Assembly: GCA_900767025.1 (NCBI GenBank)
Contig: CAAFXS010000062.1
Coordinates: 1-64,000 of the forward strand
Direction: 5' to 3'
Length of the DNA: 64,000 nt
DNA from: Clostridia bacterium
GTDB lineage: Bacteria > Bacillota > Clostridia > Oscillospirales > Acutalibacteraceae
Part shown: positions 6,536 to 14,441 of the stretch, piece by piece
How the letters are laid out: the number at the start of each line of letters is the position of its first letter
Numbering within the stretch: the first letter of the stretch is position 1
Made by a program: the position numbers and the translations under genes
The notes under the pieces: model-generated
The model's input: only the letters and a program-made list of their open reading frames with translations
The model's database searches: none
Told to the model about the DNA's origin: nothing

Positions 6536-7623
6536 TGCGGTTTTTCGTTTATGAATACTCTGAAAAGCGGCAGGCAGGAGGTGAAAAACTTTTTATAAGC
6601 CTTGCAGTAATCCTCGCTTAACTGTGTTCGCTTGCATCCCCCTGCACGGCATATTGGATAAACCTTACATTCCTTACAGCGCTGTGGTATTTCAAGGCTT
6701 TCAAGAATAAACCTTTTTGCCGTTTCGCAGCTTGCCATTGCTTCAAAATCCGTTTCGTTAATATTGCCAAGCAAATACTCGTCGGTACAATAGAAATCAC
6801 AGGGATAAATATTGCCGTTGCTTTCCGCAACAAACTGATGTGAGCAATGACCGCATATACCGCACTGCTCCGTAGGCTGATTAAGGTACAATCTGACCCA
6901 ATTATCAAACTGACGGATGCTGATATACCTGTGGCGGACATAATCCTTAACATAAAGGTTAAAAACCTTAATAAGAAAATCGGCATACTGGTCGCTTGTC
7001 ATATAAAGCTCGCTTTGCTCCTTTGAGTCAAAGGGACGCAGACAGGGAATAAACTGAAGATACCTAAAGCCCTTTGAGCGAAAATACTTATATATCCTCT
7101 CGCCGTTTTCGGCACAGTAGCCTGTTAAAACCGTAAGTATATTAAACTCGGTATTATTCCTTTTCAGGCAGTCCGCGGCCGAGATTATCTGATAATAGGA
7201 ATTTGTGCCCGAAGGCTTTTTCCTGAACTTGTTGCCGATATAATCACCGTCAAGGCTAAGCCCTACAAGAAAATTATTCCTTGTAAAAAAGGATGCCCAC
7301 TCATCATTAATCACAGTGCCGTTTGTCTGTATGCTGTAATAGATGGCACTGCTTTTTTTATTCATTTTTTTAACGGTATCAACAAAATCCTTGAAATAAT
7401 CAATACCTGCAAGAGTCGGCTCACCGCCCTGAAAAGCAAAGGCTATGCTTTCGCCGTCGGCAAAAGCAAGAGCCTTTTTAATCAGAGTATGCGCCGTTTC
7501 ACTTTTCATAATGCCGAAGCCCAAATGCTCTCTGTGTTCCGAAACATCGCGGTAAAAGCAATATTCACAGGACAGATTGCACAGTGATGACGCCGGCTTT
7601 ATCATTATTGATAACGGTGGCAT
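6532..7623 (-). CDS. Anaerobic sulfatase-maturating enzyme (radical SAM/SPASM)
   Basis: A 363-residue radical SAM enzyme that converts an active-site Cys (or Ser) of sulfatases to formylglycine. The S-adenosylmethionine cluster site CNLSCEYC has cysteines at residues 15, 19 and 22; AFQGGEPTLAG follows. The C-terminal SPASM region holds many cysteines (CGICGHCSH, YPCDFYC, CKECKVYPICRAGGC) for two further Fe-S clusters, as in known anSME enzymes. It lies 24 bases after a Cys-type sulfatase whose CSPAR signature is the expected substrate, so the two genes form a dedicated pair transcribed leftward. The length is near the family norm of about 370. Confidence 0.92.
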   Translation of the reverse strand: MPPLSIMIKPASSLCNLSCEYCFYRDVSEHREHLGFGIMKSETAHTLIKKALAFADGESIAFAFQGGEPTLAGIDYFKDFVDTVKKMNKKSSAIYYSIQTNGTVINDEWASFFTRNNFLVGLSLDGDYIGNKFRKKPSGTNSYYQIISAADCLKRNNTEFNILTVLTGYCAENGERIYKYFRSKGFRYLQFIPCLRPFDSKEQSELYMTSDQYADFLIKVFNLYVKDYVRHRYISIRQFDNWVRLYLNQPTEQCGICGHCSHQFVAESNGNIYPCDFYCTDEYLLGNINETDFEAMASCETAKRFILESLEIPQRCKECKVYPICRAGGCKRTQLSEDYCKAYKKFFTSCLPLFRVFINEKPQ

Positions 7624-7647
7624 TTTTAATATCCTTTATAAATTGTT

Positions 7648-9666
7648 TTATTCTTTAATGATACCTCTGCGGTTTTCCTTAAAGTTCTGCTGAATTTCAT
7701 CAAGCTTCTGATGATATTCGTCTGCAATTTCCGGATAAACTACTGTACGGTTATAGTTCTCGCCTCTGTCGTCGGTGAGAATGTGTAACCAGTTATTACG
7801 ATACTTGTCGAAGAATGCAGAGTTATCATTCTGAATTCTGTCAAAATACTTAAAGGTAATGTTTTCGTTATCATTAAGAACATCGAAATCGTAATCAGGA
7901 TACTGCTCCTTAACGCTTTCGGTGGAAACTGTATACTGAATAGCCTTAATATCCTCTCTCTTCATATGAAGAATAGGATGCTCTTTAGTATGGATTACCT
8001 CGTCATCCTTAAGAAGCGGAACCATTGAAACACCGTCGATAACACGGTCGGTAGGCATATAGCTTTCTGTTCCGCCGTTGCCGGTAATTCCGCAAAGGTC
8101 AACAAGTGTTGGATAAAGGTCAACAAGTGTTGCTGACTGTGACCTTGTTGCGCCTGTGCCCAGAGCACCGTTGTCGTTATCCCATCTAATCATAAACGGA
8201 ACCTTCTGTCCGCCCTCGTATGCAAGGTACTTACCGCCGCGAAGGTCAGTTGTTGAGCCTTCAAGTGCAGGACCGTTATCACTTGTAAATACAATGATTG
8301 TATCCTCAAGGACACCAAGCTCCTCCATAGTATTAAAGAGCTCGCCTAAATATGTGTCAAACTCGGTAATACAGTCAACATATGTACCCATACCGCTGAC
8401 GCCCTTAAATTCATCACCAACATAAACAGGTGCGTGGGGCCAGGGTGAGGTGTAGTAAGCAAAGAACGGTGAATCGGACTGAGCCTGCTCTGTTACCCAA
8501 GCGGTAATCTCCTCGTGAATCCACTTTGTTGCATTTGACTGGTCCTTAAGCTCATCAGTGCCGTGTACGATTTCGTACTGACCGCCCTCCTCCTTAACAT
8601 GGTAGAAAGGAGTCATATCATTTACATGGTGGCTGCCGTAGAAATAGTCAAAGCCCTGATTTGTAGGCAGGTACTCGCCGTAGTCACCAAGATGCCATTT
8701 GCCGAACAGACCTGTGTTGTAGCCTGCTGCCTTAAGTGTTTCTGCAAGAGTGATTTCATCACCCAGCATACCGTCGGCATTTCCGCCCATTTCAATAGAA
8801 TTGAAAATTCTTGTTGATGCAAAAGGCTTAAAGGTGTCAAGTGTAGGATAAACTACATTATCAGCATAGCCTCTGTATGGATATCTGCCTGTAAGAGCGG
8901 CAAAACGGGCAGGTGAGCAAACTGAATATGAGGAATAGAAATTCTCCATATTAATACCGTTTTCACCGATGCTGTCGATATTTGGAGTGTCATAAATTGC
9001 ACCGTTAAGGGAAACATCACCGTAGCCCATATCGTCCATAAGGATAACAAGAACATTTGGATTTTCAGCCTTGGTGGCATTTTTGTCAACACCCTTGAGA
9101 TAATCGTCCTGACCGTCCCACATTCTCTCTGTGTTCGGCTGGGAACGAAGGTTCATTGTCAGCACATAGAAAATGCTTGTGCCGATAAGCAAAACACTGA
9201 GGAGTCCGGAAAGAGCCTTCTTTGCTCCCTCTTTCATAAAGCTTTTGCGAGCTGTGAAGAACAGACCCCAAAGGCACACTGCCGACGGAAGAGCAAGAAG
9301 AAGGTTACCAAGAAGCCTTGTTCCTATATTGCCCTCGCCTGTAAGCCAAGGATGGTCAGCGCTGTTAAAGCCTGCAAGACCGCTGGTGAAAGCGCCAAAG
9401 CCTGCGTCTGCACCCCAGATTACATAGTAAACGATAACACCTATGCAAGCGGCGGCATAGCCGTAAATCATCGGAGCATATACCTTTTTCTTAATGATTA
9501 ATGAAAGCAGAACAACTGCCGACATTATACAGCAATATGCTACAGCCACAACTGCCACAATATTAAGCCTTACAACAAGCATTGCAATGGCAATACCGAT
9601 GCCGATGATCATTAAAATCAGCGGAAAGACTTTTTTGCCAGTGTCAAGTGTGATTTTGTTTTTCAT
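7648..9666 (-). CDS. Membrane-anchored Cys-type sulfatase
   Basis: A 672-residue protein with about five N-terminal membrane helices (near residues 13-31, 35-57, 63-84, 119-138 and 151-170) joined to an alkaline-phosphatase-fold sulfatase domain. Metal-binding DDMGYGD lies at 211-217, the formylglycine signature CSPAR at 250-254 (Cys250) and GKWHLG at 322-327; FTSDNGPALEG and LRGGKYLAYEGG follow, as in arylsulfatase A-like enzymes. The catalytic domain should face outside, tied to the membrane. The multi-helix N-terminus is unusual for a glycan sulfatase, most of which are secreted, and recalls lipoteichoic acid synthase layout, but the CSPAR site and the activating enzyme next door argue for sulfate ester hydrolysis, for example on mucin. 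Confidence 0.9.
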   Translation of the reverse strand: MKNKITLDTGKKVFPLILMIIGIGIAIAMLVVRLNIVAVVAVAYCCIMSAVVLLSLIIKKKVYAPMIYGYAAACIGVIVYYVIWGADAGFGAFTSGLAGFNSADHPWLTGEGNIGTRLLGNLLLALPSAVCLWGLFFTARKSFMKEGAKKALSGLLSVLLIGTSIFYVLTMNLRSQPNTERMWDGQDDYLKGVDKNATKAENPNVLVILMDDMGYGDVSLNGAIYDTPNIDSIGENGINMENFYSSYSVCSPARFAALTGRYPYRGYADNVVYPTLDTFKPFASTRIFNSIEMGGNADGMLGDEITLAETLKAAGYNTGLFGKWHLGDYGEYLPTNQGFDYFYGSHHVNDMTPFYHVKEEGGQYEIVHGTDELKDQSNATKWIHEEITAWVTEQAQSDSPFFAYYTSPWPHAPVYVGDEFKGVSGMGTYVDCITEFDTYLGELFNTMEELGVLEDTIIVFTSDNGPALEGSTTDLRGGKYLAYEGGQKVPFMIRWDNDNGALGTGATRSQSATLVDLYPTLVDLCGITGNGGTESYMPTDRVIDGVSMVPLLKDDEVIHTKEHPILHMKREDIKAIQYTVSTESVKEQYPDYDFDVLNDNENITFKYFDRIQNDNSAFFDKYRNNWLHILTDDRGENYNRTVVYPEIADEYHQKLDEIQQNFKENRRGIIKE

Positions 9667-9694
9667 ACAATTCCTCCCTTATTTTAATATAATA

Positions 9695-9723
9695 ATTATA
9701 GCTTAATCACATTACTTTGTCAA
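9695..9723 (-). promoter_or_regulatory. Consensus sigma-A promoter for the sulfatase operon
   Basis: On the minus strand TTGACA (9718-9723) and TATAAT (9695-9700) are 17 bases apart, an exact consensus match. The ribosome site GGGAGG lies about 8 bases before the sulfatase ATG. Confidence 0.75.
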
Positions 9724-9727
9724 TTTA

Positions 9728-10393
9728 TTACTTTACGATTTTAAGCTTATACATAGCAAGAGCACCGAGAATGCTTACAACAATTGTAACAAATATCAGT
9801 GAGCCCACGGCAAAGGACGGCGCAAAGCAGTAAACCGCCACGCCTGCAACAATAGGCAGAATTGATATTTTCCAGTATTTTGAAAAATACGATGCACCCA
9901 AGGCACCGAACAATGCGGGAATTACATAATCAAAGGCAGGCTTAATAGGTGAGTCCGCAGAGGTAAGGGCAGGCAACATAGGTGCAAAAAGCAAAACACC
10001 TACGGCAATAATGACCGTTGTTGTTATTGATGACGCACCGATTGCAATTGTTGAAATAAGCTCGCCCTCCTCGCTTGTTGCCTTAACGCCTGCTCTGTCC
10101 AAGGCATTTAGAGCACAGGGAAGCTTTAAATTTGTTATATTTCCCGTTACAAAGGAAAGGTATGTTCCGCCTGCACCCAGCATGGGGGTATATGTAATAA
10201 CCTCAACGATTGCGGTGCTCCAGTAAATCGGAATAACCGAAAGCAGAGCCTTCCACAAAACATTAAACTGCGGAAACGCGTCATAATACAGTGAAAAAAT
10301 AAGAGGAACGGAAAACAGCACCGCTATTGCCGTAACAGACCAGATACTGCCCCAGGTATGCACCCTGTGGGAATACGATTTTTCTTTTTTCAT
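9728..10393 (-). CDS. Multi-pass membrane protein, partner of the DUF5058 protein
   Basis: A 221-residue integral membrane protein with about seven hydrophobic segments; the first follows a basic N-terminus (MKKEKSYSHRVHTWG). Small-residue-rich stretches such as TPMLGAGGTYLSFVTGN and TIAIGASSITTTVIIAVG look like transport helices with glycine kinks. It is the last gene of a leftward operon after an M20 hydrolase and a DUF5058 protein, with gaps of 15 and 1 bases. Related proteins are sometimes labelled as mechanosensitive channels, but no MscS domain is visible. A two-subunit permease with the DUF5058 protein is a reasonable inference from the constant co-linearity. Confidence 0.6.
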   Translation of the reverse strand: MKKEKSYSHRVHTWGSIWSVTAIAVLFSVPLIFSLYYDAFPQFNVLWKALLSVIPIYWSTAIVEVITYTPMLGAGGTYLSFVTGNITNLKLPCALNALDRAGVKATSEEGELISTIAIGASSITTTVIIAVGVLLFAPMLPALTSADSPIKPAFDYVIPALFGALGASYFSKYWKISILPIVAGVAVYCFAPSFAVGSLIFVTIVVSILGALAMYKLKIVK

Positions 10394-10408
10394 ATTGAAC
10401 GCCCCTCC

Positions 10409-11170
10409 TTATCTCCAAACTATTTGTGTAAACTCCGGCGGTAAAACCTGAGTAAACAGCACTGCGATACCCATTGCGCCGAACATTGCCAAGGGCAGAA
10501 CAAAGGGTTCAAGCTTTTTTATCTGCTTTTTACGGCAGAGATAATCAAGTGCAATTGTGAAAATCATTGCCGACAGTAAAACGGAAACAGACATTACTCC
10601 CGCGGCAGGTCCGTCGCTGGGCTTTCCTGCAATGCATCTTGATATAAACGCCGCAATAATACCGATAAATGCGGCGGCGCCGAGGATATCACCCAGTGCG
10701 CTTGCGCTTTTGCTTTTATTAACCGCTTTACCCATTATTTTGTGAACCTTTCGGCAGAGAATGGGCAAGAGCACTAACGGAAAGCAGGAGCCAATTGTCA
10801 TGGTCCACGCCACCGTTGAAAAGCTTTTCATATCCGTAACCTCGCTTGAAAGGGACGAGCCCAGAACATCAAGTGCATTTTCAGCCGCAACGGTTTCATA
10901 GGCAAGATTGCCGATAACGGAAAGTCTTATCCACGGAAGGACTATGCCTAAAGCCGACGCCAGAGCAAGCACTGTTGCAAGTATGGATATTGCAGGTGCA
11001 ACGGAAAACAGCGCGCTGGAAATCACCGTCTGTCTCAGCTTGGCGGCGTCAACGCCTATTTCCTTTGCTCTTTTCCAGGATTTAATCATAAAAAACAGGG
11101 ATTGGGAAATTACAAATATAACAACCGCAATTCCCATTATGTACATTATTGTGCTTTCTTTAAAATCCAT
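10409..11170 (-). CDS. DUF5058-family membrane protein
   Basis: A 253-residue membrane protein with about six helices, starting MDFKESTIMYIMGIAVVIFV and including the long AISILATVLALASALGIVLP segment. It matches what I know of the DUF5058 family, which has no assigned function. A charged cytoplasmic loop (FFMIKSWKRAKEIGVDAAKLRQ) follows the first helix. It begins 1 base after the M20 hydrolase gene and ends 15 bases before another membrane protein, so all three should be made together. A role in moving the peptide or N-acyl amino acid substrate of the hydrolase is inferred from this context only. Confidence 0.65.
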   Translation of the reverse strand: MDFKESTIMYIMGIAVVIFVISQSLFFMIKSWKRAKEIGVDAAKLRQTVISSALFSVAPAISILATVLALASALGIVLPWIRLSVIGNLAYETVAAENALDVLGSSLSSEVTDMKSFSTVAWTMTIGSCFPLVLLPILCRKVHKIMGKAVNKSKSASALGDILGAAAFIGIIAAFISRCIAGKPSDGPAAGVMSVSVLLSAMIFTIALDYLCRKKQIKKLEPFVLPLAMFGAMGIAVLFTQVLPPEFTQIVWR

Positions 11171-11171
11171 A

Positions 11172-12638
11172 TTATTCTCCTGTCATAATGCGGATGTACC
11201 TTTTGAAGAAGGTAACACCCTGAGTTAACTGTGAAACAGGTATACGCTCGTTGGTGGAATGAGTTGTAAGCAGCAGTGCCGTGTCAACGGTAAAGGGGGC
11301 AAAGCGGTAAATATTTTCACACACATTTTCATAATTATATGCGTCGGTGCCGCCCATAACAAGATAGGGTGCAACAATATTTTTACTGTCCAGGGCAACT
11401 GCAAGACGGCTGAGGGTTTCAAATGACCTTGTGTCTGTCGGGGAAACAAGGCTTGGCTCCTTACCCTTAATAAATCTTATTTCAACATTTTCGCCGCCGA
11501 TAAGACTTTCAATATGCTGCCTTACATCCTCAATGGTCTGACCCGGCATAATGCGGAAATTAACGGTAACGCTTGCCTTTTGCGGAAGCACATTTGCCGC
11601 AGGTGAGCCCTTTGCCATTGTAACCGCCGTTGTTGTGCGTACAAGAGATGCGGCAGGCGGAATTTTTGACATTATTTTAAGAACTAACGGCTTTAACAGC
11701 CAAAGATTGCAGAATACAACCCTGCCTAAATAAGAGGTTCTCTTGCCTATATCGCTGAAAAGGTTATAAACAAACGGCAGCATTTTTGACTTGAACTGAT
11801 GCTTTTCAAGCTTCAGGACCTTTTCGGAAAGAATACCGATAGCCGTATGCTCCGGCGGCTGTGAGGAGTGACCGCCCTTTGCCTTTACGGTAATTTCAAA
11901 ATCGGCATAGCCCTTTTCCGCAACGCCTACGCCTGTAAGATTTGCGTCAATCAGACCCTTAACCTTTGCACTGAGCATTGCGCCGCCCTCGTCAATAACA
12001 CTGTCAAGGTGAACGCCCCTGCTTTCAAGAGCTTTGGCAAGCTCGTGAGCGCCGTTGCCTGTGCCTGCAACAATTTCCTCATTGTGACCAAAGCAGAGAT
12101 ATACCGTTCTTTTAGGCTGATAGCCTTCTTCAAGCAGGGTTTCAATGCTCTCCATAAGGCAGATAAGATGATTTTTCATATCAAGGGCGCCTCTGCCCCA
12201 AATGAACTCGCCGTCGTTAAAGCCCTCAAAGGGCGGATGCTCCCAGTCGCCCTCGGTTCCCGGGGTAACAGGCACAACATCCTGATGCGAAAGAAAGGCA
12301 ATAGGCTCAAGGCTGCTGTCACTGCCCTGCCACTTAAAGAGCAGGCTTGCCTTTGACACATCCTCAACCTCCATTGTGCTGTGGATAAGAGGGTACGCCT
12401 CCTTAAGAAAATCGTGAAAGCGCTGAAATTCGCTCCAGTCCACCTTGCTTTCATCCTCGTTTGATATGGTTTTTATTTGTATTGCCTTGCTGAGATTATC
12501 CGCCGCTCTTTTTTCATTAACCTGCTCCGGTGCAAAGCTTTCGCTAATCGGCGGCTTTGCCTTGTAGAACACTGCGCGGATAAGGGTCACTGCTATGAAC
12601 AACCCCAGCACAATCAATACACCGTACAAAATTTTCAT
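11172..12638 (-). CDS. M20-family metallopeptidase, membrane-anchored (PM20D1-like)
   Basis: A 488-residue zinc hydrolase of the M20 family. One N-terminal membrane helix (residues 3-23) is followed by the catalytic domain. Zinc-site motifs are LSHQDVVP (His118, Asp120), GRGALDMK (Asp153), GHNEE (Glu187/188) and DEGG (Asp216), with a late LLTTHSTNERIP histidine. A dimerisation-type lid domain lies between, with GGHSSQPP as its conserved edge. The arrangement of anchor plus M20 domain resembles PM20D1 and carboxypeptidase S, which act on N-acyl amino acids or short peptides. It heads an operon with two membrane proteins, a promoter TTGACA-N18-CATAAT lying upstream. Confidence 0.85.
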   Translation of the reverse strand: MKILYGVLIVLGLFIAVTLIRAVFYKAKPPISESFAPEQVNEKRAADNLSKAIQIKTISNEDESKVDWSEFQRFHDFLKEAYPLIHSTMEVEDVSKASLLFKWQGSDSSLEPIAFLSHQDVVPVTPGTEGDWEHPPFEGFNDGEFIWGRGALDMKNHLICLMESIETLLEEGYQPKRTVYLCFGHNEEIVAGTGNGAHELAKALESRGVHLDSVIDEGGAMLSAKVKGLIDANLTGVGVAEKGYADFEITVKAKGGHSSQPPEHTAIGILSEKVLKLEKHQFKSKMLPFVYNLFSDIGKRTSYLGRVVFCNLWLLKPLVLKIMSKIPPAASLVRTTTAVTMAKGSPAANVLPQKASVTVNFRIMPGQTIEDVRQHIESLIGGENVEIRFIKGKEPSLVSPTDTRSFETLSRLAVALDSKNIVAPYLVMGGTDAYNYENVCENIYRFAPFTVDTALLLTTHSTNERIPVSQLTQGVTFFKRYIRIMTGE

Positions 12639-12669
12639 AAAATCACTCTTTTCAATATACTTTATAATG

Positions 12670-12699
12670 ATTATGTCATATAATACGGCAAATTGTCAA
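12670..12699 (-). promoter_or_regulatory. Promoter for the M20/DUF5058 operon
   Basis: Minus-strand TTGACA (12694-12699) and CATAAT (12670-12675) with an 18-base spacer. The region between it and the divergent promoter at 12768 is A/T-rich without other visible signals. Confidence 0.55.
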
Positions 12700-12767
12700 T
12701 TGATTTGTATAAAAATACATTTAATTCATAAAAATTACGGCAAATTTAAAAAATTTCAGACAATCTA

Positions 12768-12796
12768 TTGATTTAACGAGCATTATACTGTATAAT
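12768..12796 (+). promoter_or_regulatory. Promoter for the DUF1846-pyrG operon
   Basis: TTGATT (12768-12773) and TATAAT (12791-12796) with a 17-base spacer. The predicted transcription start near 12803 is only a few bases before a terminator-like hairpin. Confidence 0.6.
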
Positions 12797-12808
12797 GTGT
12801 AAGTACAG

Positions 12809-12914
12809 ACGGTTGTACAGGCGTACAGCCGTTTTTGCTATTTATTTTACGAAAGGTTTTAAGAATATAGTCAATGGGGGCTATATGCTTTGGCATAGTG
12901 CCCTTTTTGCTGTT
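12809..12914 (+). promoter_or_regulatory. 5' leader with two terminator-like hairpins
   Basis: ACGGTTGTAC (12809-12818) pairs with GTACAGCCGT (12823-12832) and is followed by TTTT. A second, weaker hairpin, with GGGGCTATATGC (starting near 12876) against GCATAGTGCCC (near 12894), is followed by TTTTT. Both lie between the promoter and the ATG at 12927, where they could act as attenuators. No known riboswitch or T-box pattern was recognised. Confidence 0.5.
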
Positions 12915-12926
12915 AGAGAGGGAATT

Positions 12927-14405
12927 ATGTTTAAAGCAGGCTTTGATAATGAAAAATATCTGCAAATGCAGTCAAGCAGAATTAAGGAAAGGATAAACGA
13001 ATTCGGCGGAAAGCTTTATCTTGAATTCGGCGGAAAGCTTTTTGACGATTATCACGCCTCAAGGGTTCTGCCGGGCTTTGAGCCGGACAGCAAGCTGCAG
13101 ATGCTCCTTCATATTAAGGACAAGGCGGAGATTGTTATTGTTATCAGCGCCCAGGATATTGAAAAGAACAAAATCAGAGGCGACCTGGGTATCTCATACG
13201 ATGTTGATGTTTTCAGGCTTATTGACGCCTTCAGGAGCAAGGGACTTATGGTAGGCAGTGTTGTGCTGACAAAATATATTTCCGCTCCGAAGGTTATCGC
13301 CTTTGAAAATAAGCTCGAAAAAGCAGGAATTCCCTGCTATCACCATTATCTTATCGACGGCTATCCTGCTAACATCAGCCACATTGTCAGCGAGGAGGGC
13401 TACGGCAAAAACGATTATATCGAAACACAGAGAGAGCTTGTTATAATCACCGCTCCGGGTCCCGGCAGCGGAAAAATGGCAACCTGTCTTTCCCAGCTTT
13501 ACCACGAAAACAAGCGCGGTGTTAAAGCGGGCTATGCTAAATTTGAAACCTTCCCTATTTGGAATTTACCCCTTAACCACCCTGTTAACATTGCATATGA
13601 GGCGGCTACGGCAGACCTTAACGATGTTAATATGATTGACCCCTGGCATCTTGACGCCTACGGCGAAACCACAGTTAACTACAACAGAGATGTTGAAATT
13701 TTCCCTGTTTTAAAGACTACCTTTGACAGAATTTACGGCAAGTGCCCTTACAAATCCCCAACGGATATGGGCGTTAATATGGCAGGCAACTGCATTGTTG
13801 ACGACGAGGCAGTGCGCTATGCCGCCAATCAGGAAATTATACGCAGGTATTATTCTGCCTGCTGCAGTACACTCAAAGGTATTGATAAAAAGGATGAAAT
13901 TTACAAATTAGAGCTATTGATGAACAATGCAGGCTTAAGCACGGAGGACAGGCTTTGCGCAAAAACTGCTGAGGAGCTGGCTAAAAAAACAGGTGCTCCC
14001 GCCGCAGCTATTGAGCTAAATGACGGCACTGTAATTACAGGCAAAACCTCTCTTCTTCTGGGCTGTGCATCTGCAATGCTTTTGAACGCACTTAAGCATT
14101 TGGCAAATATCGACGACGATATTCTGCTTATTCTGCCGGAGGTTATCAAGCCTATACAGGAGCTAAAAATCAACCATCTGGGCAACAAAAATCCAAGGCT
14201 CCACACCGATGAGGTGCTGATTGCCCTTTCGGTATCCGCTGTTACGGACAGCAATGCAAAGCTTGCACTGGAGCAGCTGCAAAAGCTGAAAAACACGGAA
14301 ATGCACTCCTCTGTACTGCTTTCGCCTATTGACGAAAATCTCCTTAAAAACCTTGGAATAAGAGTTACCTGCACGGCAATTACTGATAAAAAGAGGATTT
14401 ATTAA
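12927..14405 (+). CDS. DUF1846 domain-containing protein
   Basis: A 492-residue cytoplasmic protein matching the DUF1846 family, whose function is not established though structures exist. The expected N-terminus MFKAGFDNEKYLQMQSSRI begins at the ATG at 12927 with GAGAGGG just upstream; the frame stays open back to 12795, but that part covers the leader and promoter. A phosphate-loop-like ITAPGPGSGKMATCLSQLYH lies near residue 182, after a strand ELVIIT. The mixed Asn/Asp-rich middle (TDMGVNMAGNCIVDD) is conserved in the family. It precedes pyrG by 36 bases in the same direction. Confidence 0.85.
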   Translation: MFKAGFDNEKYLQMQSSRIKERINEFGGKLYLEFGGKLFDDYHASRVLPGFEPDSKLQMLLHIKDKAEIVIVISAQDIEKNKIRGDLGISYDVDVFRLIDAFRSKGLMVGSVVLTKYISAPKVIAFENKLEKAGIPCYHHYLIDGYPANISHIVSEEGYGKNDYIETQRELVIITAPGPGSGKMATCLSQLYHENKRGVKAGYAKFETFPIWNLPLNHPVNIAYEAATADLNDVNMIDPWHLDAYGETTVNYNRDVEIFPVLKTTFDRIYGKCPYKSPTDMGVNMAGNCIVDDEAVRYAANQEIIRRYYSACCSTLKGIDKKDEIYKLELLMNNAGLSTEDRLCAKTAEELAKKTGAPAAAIELNDGTVITGKTSLLLGCASAMLLNALKHLANIDDDILLILPEVIKPIQELKINHLGNKNPRLHTDEVLIALSVSAVTDSNAKLALEQLQKLKNTEMHSSVLLSPIDENLLKNLGIRVTCTAITDKKRIY

Positions 14406-14436
14406 TCCTCTGAAATATATAATTTTACGGAGGATT
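14404..14436 (+). promoter_or_regulatory. Inverted repeat covering the pyrG ribosome binding site
   Basis: AATCCTC (14404-14410) can pair with GAGGATT (14430-14436), burying the GGAGG site in front of pyrG. The first arm overlaps the stop codon of the DUF1846 gene, so ribosomes finishing that gene would open the stem: possible translational coupling. Confidence 0.45.
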
Positions 14437-14441
14437 GAAAA

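Noticed and set aside
12795..12926. N-terminal extension of the DUF1846 protein
   Set aside because: It begins in the -10 element and spans the leader hairpins; family members start at MFKAGFD.
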